Part shown: piece by piece, positions 5,682 to 6,298 of the stretch
How the letters are laid out: the number at the start of each line of letters is the position of its first letter
How positions within the stretch are numbered: the stretch's first letter is position 1
Made by a program: the position numbers and the translations under genes
Assembly (NCBI GenBank): GCA_945862275.1
Contig: CAMAYA010000075.1
Span: 1-6,298 of the forward strand
Source: Legionella genomosp. 1
Lineage (GTDB): Bacteria; Pseudomonadota; Gammaproteobacteria; Legionellales; Legionellaceae
DNA: 6,298 nt
Direction of reading: 5' to 3'
The notes under the pieces: generated by a model
What the model was told of the DNA's origin: nothing
Databases searched by the model: none
The model's input: only the letters and a program-made list of their open reading frames with translations

Positions 5682-6298
5682 ATGTCAACAATGATGATTT
5701 TCACTGGCAATGCTAACCCAGAGCTGGCACTTAAAATATCCTCCCATTTGCAACTACCCATTGGCCAAGCCAGTGTGGGTACGTTTAGCGATGGTGAAAC
5801 CATGGTTGAGCTCCTTGAAAACGTGCGCGGGAAAGACGTGTTCGTGATTCAATCCACCTGCGCGCCAGCCAATGATAACCTGATGGAACTGCTCAGCATG
5901 GCAGACGCATTGCGCCGATCATCTGCGGGCCGCATTACCGCTGTCATGCCTTATTTTGGTTACGCCCGGCAAGACAGACGTGTTCGCTCTGCACGTGTTC
6001 CGATTACCGCTAAAGTCGTTGCCGATATGTTGGCCTCCGTCGGAATCTGCCGGGTGCTGACGGTTGATTTACATGCCGATCAAATCCAAGGCTTTTTTTA
6101 CATGCCTGTGGATAACGTTTATTCAACGCCCATCATGCTGGAAGACCTCAAAAAGCAAAATTTGAGCAATTTAATGGTTGTATCGCCTGATGTAGGCGGT
6201 GTCGTTCGCGCAAGAGCCATGGCTAAACGGTTGAATGATGCCGAGCTGTCCATTATTGATAAACGACGTAGTGGGCCCAATAAATCAGAAGTGATGCA
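5682..6298 (+). CDS. prs: Ribose-phosphate pyrophosphokinase (PRPP synthetase), N-terminal 205 residues (partial)
   Basis: Prs transfers pyrophosphate from ATP to ribose 5-phosphate, making PRPP for purine, pyrimidine, histidine, tryptophan and NAD synthesis in the cytosol. The start MSTMMIFTGNANPELA aligns without gaps to the usual bacterial N-terminus. Family motifs follow in order: FSDGE, IQSTCAPANDNLMEL, ITAVMPYFGYARQDRR, the conserved RSARVPITAKVVAD segment, VDLHADQIQGFF with the catalytic-site His131, SPDVGGVVRARAMAKRLND, and DKRRSG with catalytic-loop Lys194 and Arg196. About 110 residues are missing beyond the right edge, including the PRPP-binding VDDMIDTGGT-type loop. The ATG at 5682 is supported by AGGG (5669-5672) 9 nt upstream and by alignment; a second ATG pair at residues 4-5 is less likely. 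All visible active-site residues are intact. Confidence 0.97.
   Translation, partial: MSTMMIFTGNANPELALKISSHLQLPIGQASVGTFSDGETMVELLENVRGKDVFVIQSTCAPANDNLMELLSMADALRRSSAGRITAVMPYFGYARQDRRVRSARVPITAKVVADMLASVGICRVLTVDLHADQIQGFFYMPVDNVYSTPIMLEDLKKQNLSNLMVVSPDVGGVVRARAMAKRLNDAELSIIDKRRSGPNKSEVM

Noticed and set aside
1..6298. CRISPR array, toxin-antitoxin pair or defence island
   Set aside because: No direct repeats with regular spacers are visible, no small paired ORFs with ribosome binding sites were found, and the nuclease matches a housekeeping repair family rather than a defence system.

Overview
The window looks like a piece of a gammaproteobacterial chromosome of moderate GC. The main taxonomic clues are the protein sequences: the Prs N-terminus is close to the enterobacterial enzyme, the tRNA-Gln(TTG) is nearly the canonical gamma-proteobacterial one, and the large nuclease belongs to an AddB-like family known from beta- and gammaproteobacteria. 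An IS end, a gene stump and a decayed stretch suggest a genome undergoing IS activity and gene loss. A Legionellales-type host is possible but is only an impression.

Layout. Positions 1-144 are the left end of an IS3-type insertion sequence, with the first 23 codons of its OrfA on the minus strand. It abuts the 3' stump of an unidentified plus-strand gene (about 145-298), whose stop codon overlaps the start of a short-chain dehydrogenase/reductase (285-1133). That SDR converges with, and overlaps by 30 bp, a minus-strand MFS transporter of the metabolite:H+ symporter type (1104-2384). Positions 2397-2938 hold no convincing intact gene: there is a possible transporter promoter, a 40-codon ORF without a Shine-Dalgarno site, a longer open stretch that looks like the end of a broken gene, a perfect 8-bp GC-rich hairpin, and a good Shine-Dalgarno site in front of only seven codons.

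The right half looks like conserved chromosome. It holds an 838-residue AddB-like PD-(D/E)XK nuclease with an apparent iron-sulfur staple (2939-5455), then a promoter with a consensus -35, tRNA-Gln(TTG) at 5563-5637, and the first 205 codons of prs (ribose-phosphate pyrophosphokinase), which runs off the right edge. The tRNA and prs are probably co-transcribed.

The genes do not form one pathway. The SDR and the lost upstream gene probably formed one operon; the transporter is separate; the nuclease is presumably a recombination/repair factor whose helicase partner is not in the window; tRNA-Gln and prs are housekeeping. I found no CRISPR array, no toxin-antitoxin pair and no convincing sign of an undescribed system.
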